DNA of 64,000 nucleotides. It comes from an uncultured Eubacteriales bacterium (GTDB taxonomy: Bacteria; Bacillota; Clostridia; Christensenellales; CAG-138). The translations under genes and the position numbers were made by a program. The stretch covers positions 1 to 64,000 of the forward strand of contig UREK01000013.1 of NCBI GenBank assembly GCA_900546845.1, read 5' to 3'. Positions 27,493 to 36,177 of this stretch are shown one piece after another (positions within the stretch are counted from its first letter, which is position 1; every line of letters starts with the position of its first letter). The notes under the pieces are model-generated. The model had not been told where the DNA came from and made no database searches. It saw only the letters and a program-made list of their open reading frames with translations.

Positions 27493-27576
27493 GCACTACT
27501 TTTTTATAATATATACATTTTATATATTGAGTCTTATAATATCATTACACCATCTAATGCTTACAGGAGGTTTTTT

Positions 27577-27849
27577 ATGAGCAAAATCTTACGGCAACTA
27601 TACGACGGGGAGATCTACCCCGCAGAACAGTTTCGCCCGAAGCTAAAAGAATACTTAGCAATCCGCAAACGAAATGCTACCCACTATGATCATTTCATCC
27701 AAAAATTGGAGAATCCTCTCCTGGCCGATGAATTTCGAAAAATCATGGATGAGCAGCTTGACCTTTGCCCACTTGAGCTGACGGAATCCTTTCTCGACGG
27801 GTTCCGCCTTGGCGCGCGCCTTGCAATCGAATTGTTCGAGGAGCAATGA
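27577..27849 (+). CDS. DUF6809 family small protein
   Basis: A 90-aa helical protein. [15 protein letters not shown] at the start and [18 protein letters not shown] at the end match, from memory, small Bacillota proteins of DUF6809, whose role is unknown. A very strong AGGAGG site precedes the ATG, and the upstream region is AT-rich with three tandem 12-bp repeats, so expression is probably regulated. It ends 75 bp before the M14 peptidase gene on the same strand. Confidence 0.8.
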   Translation: MSKILRQLYDGEIYPAEQFRPKLKEYLAIRKRNATHYDHFIQKLENPLLADEFRKIMDEQLDLCPLELTESFLDGFRLGARLAIELFEEQ

Positions 27850-27923
27850 CCCCTGCCCTGCGCCCGCACTTTCCGCCGCTTCCCAGCATAGTATGCAGCA
27901 AAAAGCAAGCGAGGTTGAATGAT

Positions 27924-29636
27924 ATGAGAACATTGCGACGCGGGGACCGGGGCGAAGACGTGAAGGTGCTTCAGCGCGCCTTGAGGCGCGCCGGATATGA
28001 CGCAGGGACGATCGACGGCATTTTTGGCTCCGGCACGGAAGCCGCGGTGCGCGCCTTCCAACGCGCCAATGGCCTCACGGTGGATGGCGTCGTCGGCTCC
28101 CGGACCTGGGCGGCCCTTGCGCCCTACACGGAGGTTGAAGATTCCTGGCTCCGCAGGGGCGACCGCGGGCCCGAAGTGGAAGCGCTCCAGCGCGCGCTGG
28201 AACGGGCGGGCTTCTCTCCCGGCACGCCGGACGGCGTTTTCGGCGCGCGCACGGAAGCGGCGGTGCGCGCCTTCCAGCGCGCCAATGGCTTGCAGGCGGA
28301 CGGCATCGTCGGACCGCGCACGCGCGCCGCCCTTGCGCCTTATATGGAAGCGGAGGAATCTTGGCTCCGCAAGGGCGACCGCGGGCCGTATGTGCAGATG
28401 GTTCAGCTCGCGCTGGAGCGGGCGGGCTTCTCCCCGGGCGCACTGGATGGCGTCTTTGGTTCGCGTACGGATGCTGCGGTTCGTGCTTTCCAGCGCGCCA
28501 ACGGCTTGCAGGTGGATGGCATCGTGGGCGAGCGCACGCTCGCCGCGCTCAAGCCCTATTTGACCGGCTATGTGGAATATACCGTCAAGCGCGGGGATAC
28601 GCTTTCCTCCATCGCCCGGCGCTATGGCACTACCGTGCAGGCGCTTTTGATCGCAAACCCGCGCGAGAACCCGAACCTAATCTACACGGGGGAAACGCTC
28701 GTCATCCCCCTGCCGTTTGACGTGGTGCCGACCAACGTGGCCTATACCTCCGAGCTCACGGAGCTCATTGCCGAAGGCCTTACGGCGCGCTATCCGTTCA
28801 TCACGCGCACAACCGTTGGCACGAGCGTAGCGGGCGCGCCGATCCAGGCCCTTGAGATGGGCGCTGGCAGCCAGCATGTGTTCTATAACGCCTCCCATCA
28901 CGCGAACGAGTGGATCACCACACCGCTGCTGCTCAAATATCTGGAAGATTACGCGGACGCCTTCGCAACGGGTGGGCGCATCGGCGGTGTGGCAGCCTCC
29001 CGGCTTTATAGCGGTTCCATGCTGCATATGGTGCCGCTCGTGAACCCGGACGGCGTGGATCTCGTGACGGGCGCGCTCGATTCCGGCTCGTATTACCAAA
29101 ATGCGCGCGCGCTTGCGGCGAACTATCCCGCGATCCCCTTCCCTTCCGGCTGGAAGGCCAATATCCGCGGCGTGGACCTGAACAGCAACTATCCTGCTGA
29201 TTGGGAGCGGGAGCGTGAGCTCAAATTCGCGCAGGGGTATACCCAGCCCGGCCCGCGGGATTATGTCGGCACGGCACCGCTTTCCGAGCCGGAAAGCCGC
29301 GCGATCTACGATTACACCCGTGCGCACAACTTCGCACTCACCCTTTCCTATCATACGCAGGGCCGGGTGATTTACTGGAAGTATCTGGATTATGAGCCGG
29401 AGAACTCCTACGCCATCGCCCAGCGGATGGCCACGGCGAGCGGCTACACCTTGGAAACCGGGCCCGCCGACTCCTATGCGGGCTACCGCGATTGGTTTAT
29501 TCAAACCTACAACCGGCCGGGCTACACCATCGAAGCCGGGCTCGGCACGAACCCTCTTCCCATCTCCCAGTTCAGCACGATCTACCGCGACAACGTCGGC
29601 ATCCTGACCACCGGCATGGATGCGCTGATCCCGTAA
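27924..29636 (+). CDS. M14 carboxypeptidase-like cell-wall hydrolase with three PG-binding domains and LysM
   Basis: A 570-aa modular enzyme. Three PG_binding_1 repeats (each LRRGDRG...[15 protein letters not shown] type) fill residues 1-217, a LysM domain follows ([20 protein letters not shown], about 221-268), and a zinc peptidase M14 domain occupies 290-570. Metal ligands are seen in SHHANEW (near 324) and SYHTQG (near 475), and the catalytic Glu in TIEAGLG (near 536). It resembles gamma-D-glutamyl-diaminoacid peptidase I, which cuts peptidoglycan peptides. No signal peptide is visible, as in some spore-related enzymes. The start at 27924 follows GAGG. Confidence 0.93.
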   Translation: MRTLRRGDRGEDVKVLQRALRRAGYDAGTIDGIFGSGTEAAVRAFQRANGLTVDGVVGSRTWAALAPYTEVEDSWLRRGDRGPEVEALQRALERAGFSPGTPDGVFGARTEAAVRAFQRANGLQADGIVGPRTRAALAPYMEAEESWLRKGDRGPYVQMVQLALERAGFSPGALDGVFGSRTDAAVRAFQRANGLQVDGIVGERTLAALKPYLTGYVEYTVKRGDTLSSIARRYGTTVQALLIANPRENPNLIYTGETLVIPLPFDVVPTNVAYTSELTELIAEGLTARYPFITRTTVGTSVAGAPIQALEMGAGSQHVFYNASHHANEWITTPLLLKYLEDYADAFATGGRIGGVAASRLYSGSMLHMVPLVNPDGVDLVTGALDSGSYYQNARALAANYPAIPFPSGWKANIRGVDLNSNYPADWERERELKFAQGYTQPGPRDYVGTAPLSEPESRAIYDYTRAHNFALTLSYHTQGRVIYWKYLDYEPENSYAIAQRMATASGYTLETGPADSYAGYRDWFIQTYNRPGYTIEAGLGTNPLPISQFSTIYRDNVGILTTGMDALIP

Positions 29637-29652
29637 CGAGCGGGAAACAAAC

Positions 29653-29679
29653 GCGGCCCCCAGGGTTTCCAGGGGCCGC
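29653..29679. terminator. Hairpin left of TFR copy F
   Basis: Stem GCGGCCCC/GGGGCCGC with loop CAGGGTTTCCA, 16 bp past the M14 stop codon. There is no T run. It is similar in sequence to the hairpin on the other side of the repeat when that one is read on the opposite strand. Confidence 0.65.
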
Positions 29680-29681
29680 TT

Positions 29682-29933
29682 CAGCTTGTCGAAAAAAGTC
29701 TCTCCGGGATTGTCAAGGGCCGCAGCCCTTGACTTTCAATCGCGAGCAGCGACCTGTGCGGTGCGAGCGAAAAGCCTTGCGTCGCAAGGCTTTCTTTACA
29801 CGGAGCGCTGGCCGCACGCCTGCCCGCAGGCAGGTGGCTTACGGCGCGTCTCCCGCGCCGGAAGTTCCTCTTTTGCGCAAGCGCGATGTGAATTCCTCGA
29901 TAAAGTGGCAGATTCCACTTTATCAACAGCCTG
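29682..29933 (-). repeat. TFR repeat, copy F (252 bp, with one extra hairpin module)
   Basis: Minus-orientation unit between the convergent M14 and M20 genes. Where short copies have CCGATGG it carries about 54 extra bp (roughly 29818-29875) made of two hairpins: one around CTTCCGGCGCG/CGCGCCG and one around CACCTGCC/GGCAGGCGTG. Flanking hairpins at 29653-29679 and 29937-29955 are related but diverged. Confidence 0.92.
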
Positions 29934-29936
29934 GCG

Positions 29937-29956
29937 CCCCCCGGAAACCGGGGGCC
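29937..29956 (-). terminator. Hairpin right of TFR copy F, downstream of the M20 gene
   Basis: Stem CCCCCGG/CCGGGGG with an AAA loop, about 20 bp past the M20 amidohydrolase stop codon. No T run follows because TFR copy F begins at once. Confidence 0.6.
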
Positions 29957-29973
29957 TTAGCTATTCCAGATTT

Positions 29974-31086
29974 TTATCCCGCCGCAAGGCGCGTGAACAT
30001 CGCAACGGCGATTTCGATCAGCGCATCCGGGAAGTCGAACTGCGCCGTATGCAGCTGCGGATAGTCCTCACCCGCGCCAAGCTCGAAAATCGCGCCGGGC
30101 GCGCGCTTCAGGAAATACCCGAAATCTTCCGAACCGCGTTCGGGGCGTTCCATCTCGCAGACCGGGCAGCCGAGCGCGCGTGCCGCTGCGCGCACCTTGT
30201 CTGCGCTCGCAGGGTCGTTCGCCGTCTCCGGGAAGCAATCGCAGTATTCTACGCTCCATTCAAGGCCATAACGGGCCGCTTCGCGCTGCACCATGGCTTC
30301 GATCTTCTCCGCAAGCGCGTCCAGTTCCGCCTCCAGCTCCGCGCGGATGGTCAGGTAAAGCTCACCCTCGCTCGCCTGCGTGCCGAAGGCCTTTTCGCCC
30401 GCCTTGATGCCGATCACCGTGGCAAGCACAAGCGCTTTCCAGGGGAGATCGAGCAGCGCCGGAACCTCGTTGACGATCGTCGCGAGCGCAAAGGCCGGGT
30501 TCTTGCCGCACTCCGGCATGCTTGCGTGGGAGGGCGTGCCTACCATGCGGATCGTCATGCCGCGGGATGCGCAGTTAACGGCTCCATCCCGGATACACAC
30601 TGCTCCGAGCGGGTAGCCGGGCCAGTTGTGGAACGCGAACACCTCGTCGATCTTTTCCTCCGTGATGAGCGGCGCGCACTCCTTTGCGCCGTCCCCGGTT
30701 TCCTCCGCATGCTGGAAAATGAAGTAAACGTCGTTTTCGCAGCCGTTCGCATCCACCTCCATCGCAAAGGCCGCAAGCGCCGCGCTGTGGCCGTCATGCC
30801 CGCATTTATGGCCGACGCCGGGGATCTTAGACACATACGGGGCGCCGCACGCATCCTCGATGGGAAGCGCGTCGAAATCCGCCCGGAACGCGACGCGCCG
30901 CTTGGGATCCGGAGCGCGGTACACGGCGTAAAACCAGTTTTCACGGTCGATCACCGCAAGGTCCGTATGCACGCGCAAAAAACGCATGAGTTCCGCGCGC
31001 GTCCATTCCTCATGGTTGGAAAGCTCCGGATGCGCGTGCAGCGCACGGCGCAGTTCCACCGCCAACTCCAAATGGGTACGGTCCAT
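29974..31086 (-). CDS. M20 family amidohydrolase
   Basis: A 370-aa metal-dependent amidohydrolase of the hippurate hydrolase/N-acyl-amino acid type. ALHAHPELSNHEEWT opens the domain; GHKCGHDGHSA and FQHAEETGDGAKEC supply metal ligands and the catalytic Glu; FHNWPGYPLG and SHASMPECGKNP mark the lid domain. Full family length. GGAGGG precedes the ATG at 31086; 18 codons upstream are open without support. It lies 153 bp downstream of a GNAT gene and may share its transcript. The acyl substrate is unknown. Confidence 0.93.
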   Translation of the reverse strand: MDRTHLELAVELRRALHAHPELSNHEEWTRAELMRFLRVHTDLAVIDRENWFYAVYRAPDPKRRVAFRADFDALPIEDACGAPYVSKIPGVGHKCGHDGHSAALAAFAMEVDANGCENDVYFIFQHAEETGDGAKECAPLITEEKIDEVFAFHNWPGYPLGAVCIRDGAVNCASRGMTIRMVGTPSHASMPECGKNPAFALATIVNEVPALLDLPWKALVLATVIGIKAGEKAFGTQASEGELYLTIRAELEAELDALAEKIEAMVQREAARYGLEWSVEYCDCFPETANDPASADKVRAAARALGCPVCEMERPERGSEDFGYFLKRAPGAIFELGAGEDYPQLHTAQFDFPDALIEIAVAMFTRLAAG

Positions 31087-31239
31087 CCTGTTTCCCTCCT
31101 GTTCAATTTTCGTTTTCGGATTCCGAAATAGGTTTCGCACTTCGGAGCAGTCATCTTCTGGAAAGGCGCTGCTTTTTCACATTGCTTTTCTCTTTTAATA
31201 TACCACCCGCCAGGGAGAACGCCAACCGCGCGGGCTTGC

Positions 31240-31707
31240 TCATGCGCCGCTCCAGGTAAGCAGCTGGCCGAGCGGGATACGGAAGCCGAGGCTTTTGTAC
31301 AGTTCCACATCGCAATCCGCGCAGCCGACCCATAGCGACACGATTCCGCGCGCGCTGCAATGCGCAAAAGCGGCCTCCGCAAGCCTGCGCGCCACGCCCT
31401 CTCCTCGGAACGCGGGGAGCACGTAAAAATCCTCAAATACGCCGCCAGGCGCACACTGGAAGGTGGAAAACGTCTCGCAGACCGAGCACATGCCGACGGC
31501 GCGCCAGCCGCGCTTTGCCAGGAGGAACGTGATCCGTCCCGCCTCGATGGCCGCGGCAAGCGCCTCCTTCTGCGCTTGTGCGAGCGGTTCCTCGCCGATG
31601 GCCGCCTTGTAGCCGTCCATCAGCTCCAGAATCTGCGGAATATCCTCTGTGCCCGCCACGGCGCATGCGATGTGGGTTTCGGGAATCTGGCCTTGTTTTT
31701 CCAGCAT
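31240..31707 (-). CDS. GNAT family N-acetyltransferase
   Basis: A 155-aa acetyltransferase with acetyl-CoA loop VLPAFRGEGVARRLAEAAFA and the C-terminal ELYKSLGFRI. GGAGG lies 6 nt before the ATG at 31707, which decides the start against a long open extension upstream. The extension would cross the pyr promoter region. Substrate unknown. Confidence 0.88.
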   Translation of the reverse strand: MLEKQGQIPETHIACAVAGTEDIPQILELMDGYKAAIGEEPLAQAQKEALAAAIEAGRITFLLAKRGWRAVGMCSVCETFSTFQCAPGGVFEDFYVLPAFRGEGVARRLAEAAFAHCSARGIVSLWVGCADCDVELYKSLGFRIPLGQLLTWSGA

Positions 31708-31811
31708 ATATAGCCTCCATTTTCCTAAAAGGATAGCATACCGCATGCGCATTGTCCACACCGGCTTCCCCAGGGCTGCGCTCCATTTTTCGCAATTATG
31801 AACAAATTGTG

Positions 31812-31840
31812 TTGACATTGCCGTCGAAACATGGCATAAT
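31812..31840 (+). promoter_or_regulatory. Promoter of the pyrR-uraA operon
   Basis: Perfect TTGACA, 17-bp spacer, CATAAT. Transcription should start near 31847, giving a 150-nt leader with an attenuator. Confidence 0.85.
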
Positions 31841-31846
31841 GCGCAA

Positions 31847-32559
<713 letters not shown>

Positions 32560-32602
32560 AACTTATATAAACCACTAAAGCAGGAAAGAAGGAGATCGTC
32601 AC

Positions 32603-33946
32603 ATGAACCTGATCTACGGGATCAAAGACAAACCCAAATTTGCCCAGCTCATCGTATTCGCATTCCAGCAGATGCTCGCCATCATGGCCGCGACGCTGGT
32701 CGTCCCTGTGCTGGTGAACGCCAACGGCGTAGTGAACCTTGAGATGGACATCGCCGCAGCGCTCCTCGGCGCAGGTGTGGGAACCGCCGTTTACATCGCC
32801 TTCACCAAGGCGAAGAGCCCCGTCTTCCTCGGCAGCTCCTTTGCGTTCCTTTCCGCCATGTATTCCGCGACGGCCTTCGGCTACTTCGGCGTCATCGTCG
32901 GCGCGATCCTCGCCGGTCTCGTATATGTCGTGATCGCCATCGCCATCAAGGCCTTCGGCACCCGCTGGATCGATAAGCTCATGCCGCCGATCATCATCGG
33001 GCCCACGGTCGCCATCATCGGGCTTTCCCTCGCGGGCAGCGCCATCAACGACCTCACCAATGTCACCTCCGGCTCGTACAACCTCGTCCATATCCTCTGC
33101 GGCCTCGTTACGCTCCTCGTCGTCGTCCTCTGCTCCACCTTCGGCAAGAAGATGGCCAAGCTCATCCCCTTCATCATCGGTATCCTCTCCGGCTATGCGT
33201 TCGCCGGCATCCTCACGATCATCGGCAATGCCGCCAACATCGACTACCTCAAGGTGCTCGACGTCAGCGCGCTGACCGCGCTCGATTTCGGCAGCCTGAG
33301 CGGCTGGATTCACGTCCCGCAGTTCGCCTTTGTGAAGGCCGCGCAGGAAAGCTTTGATTGGGCGAACCTCGGCACCATCGCCGTGCTGTATATGCCCGTC
33401 GCCTTCGTGGTATTCGCGGAGCACATCGCGGATCACAAGAACCTTTCGAGCATCATCGGCCAGGACCTTGTGAGCGGCGAGCCGGGCCTTGCCCGCACGC
33501 TCCTGGGCGACGGCGTTGGTTCCATGGTCGGCGCATTCTTCGGCAGCTGCCCGAACACGACCTACGGCGAGAGCATCGGCTGCGTGGCGATCACCCGCAA
33601 CGCCTCCGTCGTAACGATCATCGCGGCTGCGATCGGCTGCGTTGTGCTGAGCTTCTTCGCCCCGTTCGTGGCGTTCGTGAACTCCATCCCCGGCTGCGTG
33701 ATGGGCGGCGTCTGCATTACGCTGTATGGCTTCATCGCGGTTTCCGGCCTCCGGATGTTCAAGCACATCGATCTTGACCAGAACCGCAACCTCTTTGTCG
33801 TCGCCACGATCCTCATCACCGGCATCGGCGGCCTGACGCTCAACTTCGGCAAGATCACGATCACCAATATCGCCACCGCGCTCATCCTCGGCATCCTCGT
33901 GAACACCGTCCTCTCCATCGGTGAGAAGCGGGCCGCGAAAAAATAA
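32603..33946 (+). CDS. uraA: Uracil/xanthine permease family transporter, probably uracil
   Basis: A 447-aa NCS2 family transporter with about 14 hydrophobic helices. QMLAIMAATLVVPVLVN at the start, VFLGSSFAF, VFAEHIADHKNLSSI and GSCPNTTYGES (substrate site region) are conserved family motifs. Uracil is inferred from position behind pyrR. AAGGAG precedes the ATG. A terminator follows at 33969. Confidence 0.93.
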   Translation: MNLIYGIKDKPKFAQLIVFAFQQMLAIMAATLVVPVLVNANGVVNLEMDIAAALLGAGVGTAVYIAFTKAKSPVFLGSSFAFLSAMYSATAFGYFGVIVGAILAGLVYVVIAIAIKAFGTRWIDKLMPPIIIGPTVAIIGLSLAGSAINDLTNVTSGSYNLVHILCGLVTLLVVVLCSTFGKKMAKLIPFIIGILSGYAFAGILTIIGNAANIDYLKVLDVSALTALDFGSLSGWIHVPQFAFVKAAQESFDWANLGTIAVLYMPVAFVVFAEHIADHKNLSSIIGQDLVSGEPGLARTLLGDGVGSMVGAFFGSCPNTTYGESIGCVAITRNASVVTIIAAAIGCVVLSFFAPFVAFVNSIPGCVMGGVCITLYGFIAVSGLRMFKHIDLDQNRNLFVVATILITGIGGLTLNFGKITITNIATALILGILVNTVLSIGEKRAAKK

Positions 33947-33968
33947 AGCCTGAAATCATTAAAATGGA

Positions 33969-34009
33969 AAAGGCTCTCGCAGCGGCATACGCCGCACGCG
34001 GGAGCCTTT
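33969..34009 (+). terminator. Terminator of the pyrR-uraA operon
   Basis: A 12-bp stem AAAGGCTCTCGC/GCGGGAGCCTTT (one G-U pair) with an inner GCGGC/GCCGC hairpin in the loop. The T run is only TTTC. Confidence 0.7.
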
Positions 34010-34022
34010 CGCGTATCCCCGC

Positions 34023-34051
34023 TTGACGGATGGCGCAATCCGGGATACGAT
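34023..34051 (+). promoter_or_regulatory. Promoter of the ybaK gene
   Basis: TTGACG, 17-bp spacer, TACGAT. It would give a leader of about 130 nt before the ATG at 34188, with no recognised riboswitch or leader peptide. Confidence 0.5.
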
Positions 34052-34187
34052 TACAGCATAGAGCGCGTGATGGAGGAAGCCGGCCTTTGCAACCGCCTCT
34101 CCGCCCACGAGCGCAACGGCGATGCAATGCCGGATCACCTGCGGCCACAAGCGCCCCGCGCTCGTGCGTTGAACCGAGGAGGCTTCC

Positions 34188-34667
34188 ATGGAAGAAAAAA
34201 CGAATGTGATGCGCACGTTGGAGCGTCTGAAGCTCCCATACCACCCGTATGCCTTTGATACCGGCGGCGCGGCGCTGAGCGGCACAGAGGTCGCAGCGCT
34301 GCTCAAAAAGGATCCCGCGCGGGTGTTCAAAACGCTCGTAGCCGTTGGCAAAAGCGGAAAATACTATGTGTTCATGATCCCTGTGGCAGAGGAGCTCGAT
34401 TTGAAGAAGGCCGCGCGCTGCGCCGGGGAAAAGTCCGTTGAGATGATAAAATCCAAGGAGCTTTTGCCGATCACCGGTTACGTACATGGCGGCTGTTCCC
34501 CCATCGGCATGAAAAAGCAATTCCCAACCTTCGTGCATGAAAGCGCCGCCGCTTACCCTGAGATCATGTTCAGCGCGGGCAGGATCGGCTATCAGGTGGA
34601 GCTGCCGCTCGCCGCGCTGCAAAAGGCCGTCCGGCTTACGCTTGCGGATTTGATCGTCGTAAAATAG
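34188..34667 (+). CDS. ybaK: Cys-tRNA(Pro) deacylase YbaK/EbsC family
   Basis: A 159-aa single-domain editing enzyme that hydrolyses mischarged Cys-tRNA(Pro). Conserved pattern: VFKTLVAVGKSGKYYVFMIPV, the catalytic Lys region LDLKKAARCAGEKSVEM, and GYVHGGCSPIGMKKQFPTF. GAGGAGG precedes the ATG. Monocistronic, with its own terminator. Confidence 0.95.
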   Translation: MEEKTNVMRTLERLKLPYHPYAFDTGGAALSGTEVAALLKKDPARVFKTLVAVGKSGKYYVFMIPVAEELDLKKAARCAGEKSVEMIKSKELLPITGYVHGGCSPIGMKKQFPTFVHESAAAYPEIMFSAGRIGYQVELPLAALQKAVRLTLADLIVVK

Positions 34668-34682
34668 CAGCCAACGCAAAAG

Positions 34683-34716
34683 CCGGGTCCCCGTTCAAAT
34701 AGGGGCCCGGTTTTTA
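34683..34716 (+). terminator. Terminator of ybaK
   Basis: CCGGGTCCCC pairs with GGGGCCCGG (one bulge), loop of about 9 nt, then TTTTT. Confidence 0.85.
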
Positions 34717-34754
34717 CGGTGCTCTATGAGGCAAACTCCGCGCTGGGTATCGCG

Positions 34755-36059
34755 TTATACGATGCGCAGGCCTTTCGGCAAATGGTTCTTCAGCACCCCG
34801 TCCACAGCTTTGCCAAAGCCAAGCGGGAAGCGATCCGCGCAAACCGGAACGAACCCACGCCAATCCCCCGGGCAGGGAACCGCCTCGCCCGCGAGGAAGC
34901 GGGAAAGGCGCGCGTCCGCAAGCGGCAGTTCCAGCGTTTTGTGGAAAACGCCGCCGTGCGCGGCAAGGAACAAGCTGTGGGCAGGCTCAAACCTGCCTTT
35001 TTTCAATTCCCCCGCAGGGACGCCCGCGGCAAGCGTCCAAAGCGCTTGCAGGCCGCGCGGCAGCGGGGTCCGTAGGATCGTGACGCGGCCGTCCGGCAGC
35101 AGGTATGCGCAGCCTTCCGGCGGCTGCAAAAACAGATCCGCAATCGTGCTGCGGTAGGCGGCGTCCGGGCATGGTTTGAGCGGCAGCGGCTCCTGCAGGC
35201 GGAATTCCTTCCCCGTCCGACACAGACGCGCCACAAAATGTCCTTCTCCCGGGCTGTTGTGCGGATAAAGCCGCCGCATCCGCTCCAGCGTGAATCCGGG
35301 GTGCGCCGCAAGGAAACGCTCCACCACGCCCTCGTTTTCCTCCGGCGAGAACGTGCAGGTGGAATATACGAGCGCGCCGCCGCCGCGCACTGTTTTCGCG
35401 GCGCATTCCAATATGGCGCTCTGCCGCGCGGCGCAGGCCGCGACGTGCGCCGGGGACCATTCCGCTATGGCTCCCGCATCCTTGCGGAACATGCCCTCGC
35501 CGGAGCAGGGCGCGTCTACGAGCACCACGTCAAAATACGCCGGGAACGCGGAGGCCACCGCCTCCGGCTTCGCGCAGGTCACGGCGGCGTTCGGCACGCC
35601 GAGGCGTTCCAGCGTGGCCGCAAGCGTTCTCGCCCGGTTCGGCACGATTTCGTTGGCAAGCAGGAAGCCTTCCCCCGCGAGGTGCGCGGCCACACCGCCG
35701 CTCTTGCCGCCGGGCGCGGCGCAAAGATCGAGCACCCGCATGCCGGGGCATACCTGCGCCTCCGCGATGGCTGCCATCGCGGAAGGCTCCTGCAAGTAGA
35801 ACAGCCCCGCCAGGTGATATGGATGGTTCCCAGCGCCCGCGGTCTCGTCCGGCAGCAAAAAGCCCTCCGGCAAAAGCCCTGTTTCCGCCAGGGGGAAGGG
35901 GCTGATCCGCCGGAACTCTTCCGCGCTCAGCTTGAGCGTGTTCACCCGCAGGCCGCGTTTGGGCGGCTCTTCATAACTCGCGCAGAAGGCCGGGTATTCC
36001 GCACCGAGCTGCGCTTCCATGCGCCGCAAAAATTCAGTTGGCAAATTCTCCTTTTCCAT
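34755..36059 (-). CDS. RsmB/NOP family rRNA m5C methyltransferase (RsmF-like)
   Basis: A 434-aa SAM-dependent RNA methyltransferase. SAM motif VLDLCAAPGGKSGGVAAHL, catalytic motifs DAPCSGEGMF (proton-donor/turnover Cys) and YSTCTFSPEENE (nucleophile Cys), plus a C-terminal region with the RsmF N6-type domain (FPLGFGKAVDGVLKNHLPKGLR). It probably methylates 16S rRNA. The start at 36059 lacks a ribosome binding site upstream; AAGGAG lies inside the first codons, and a TATACT box lies only 6 nt before the ATG, so a leaderless message or coupling to the upstream ABC gene is possible. Confidence 0.9.
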   Translation of the reverse strand: MEKENLPTEFLRRMEAQLGAEYPAFCASYEEPPKRGLRVNTLKLSAEEFRRISPFPLAETGLLPEGFLLPDETAGAGNHPYHLAGLFYLQEPSAMAAIAEAQVCPGMRVLDLCAAPGGKSGGVAAHLAGEGFLLANEIVPNRARTLAATLERLGVPNAAVTCAKPEAVASAFPAYFDVVLVDAPCSGEGMFRKDAGAIAEWSPAHVAACAARQSAILECAAKTVRGGGALVYSTCTFSPEENEGVVERFLAAHPGFTLERMRRLYPHNSPGEGHFVARLCRTGKEFRLQEPLPLKPCPDAAYRSTIADLFLQPPEGCAYLLPDGRVTILRTPLPRGLQALWTLAAGVPAGELKKGRFEPAHSLFLAAHGGVFHKTLELPLADARLSRFLAGEAVPCPGDWRGFVPVCADRFPLGFGKAVDGVLKNHLPKGLRIV

Positions 36060-36072
36060 AGGAACAGTATAA

Positions 36073-36105
36073 CGCCTCTCCCCGCGCTTGGGGAGAGGCG
36101 TTTTT
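36073..36105 (+). terminator. Strong hairpin between the methyltransferase and ABC exporter genes
   Basis: A perfect 11-bp stem CGCCTCTCCCC/GGGGAGAGGCG with loop GCGCTT, followed on the plus strand by TTTTT although no plus-strand gene ends here. It is probably a flanking hairpin of the decayed TFR relic that follows. On the minus strand there is no T run. Confidence 0.6.
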
Positions 36106-36167
36106 GACTTTTCGATAAAGCGGTCGCACGTCGCGCCCGCGCCGCCTGCGCGGACAACGCCCGGTGC
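36106..36167 (+). repeat. Probable decayed TFR relic (copy H)
   Basis: TCGATAAAGCGG, then GCACGTCGCGC, GCGCCG, TGCGCGG and CGCCCGGTG follow in the same order as in TFR copies (TCGATAAAGTGG, GCACATCGCGC, GCGCCG, GGCGCGG, CGCTCCGTG), with the first palindrome loop deleted and scattered substitutions. It borders a strong hairpin as true copies do. The match was made by eye. Confidence 0.45.
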
Positions 36168-36177
36168 ATTAAAAAGC

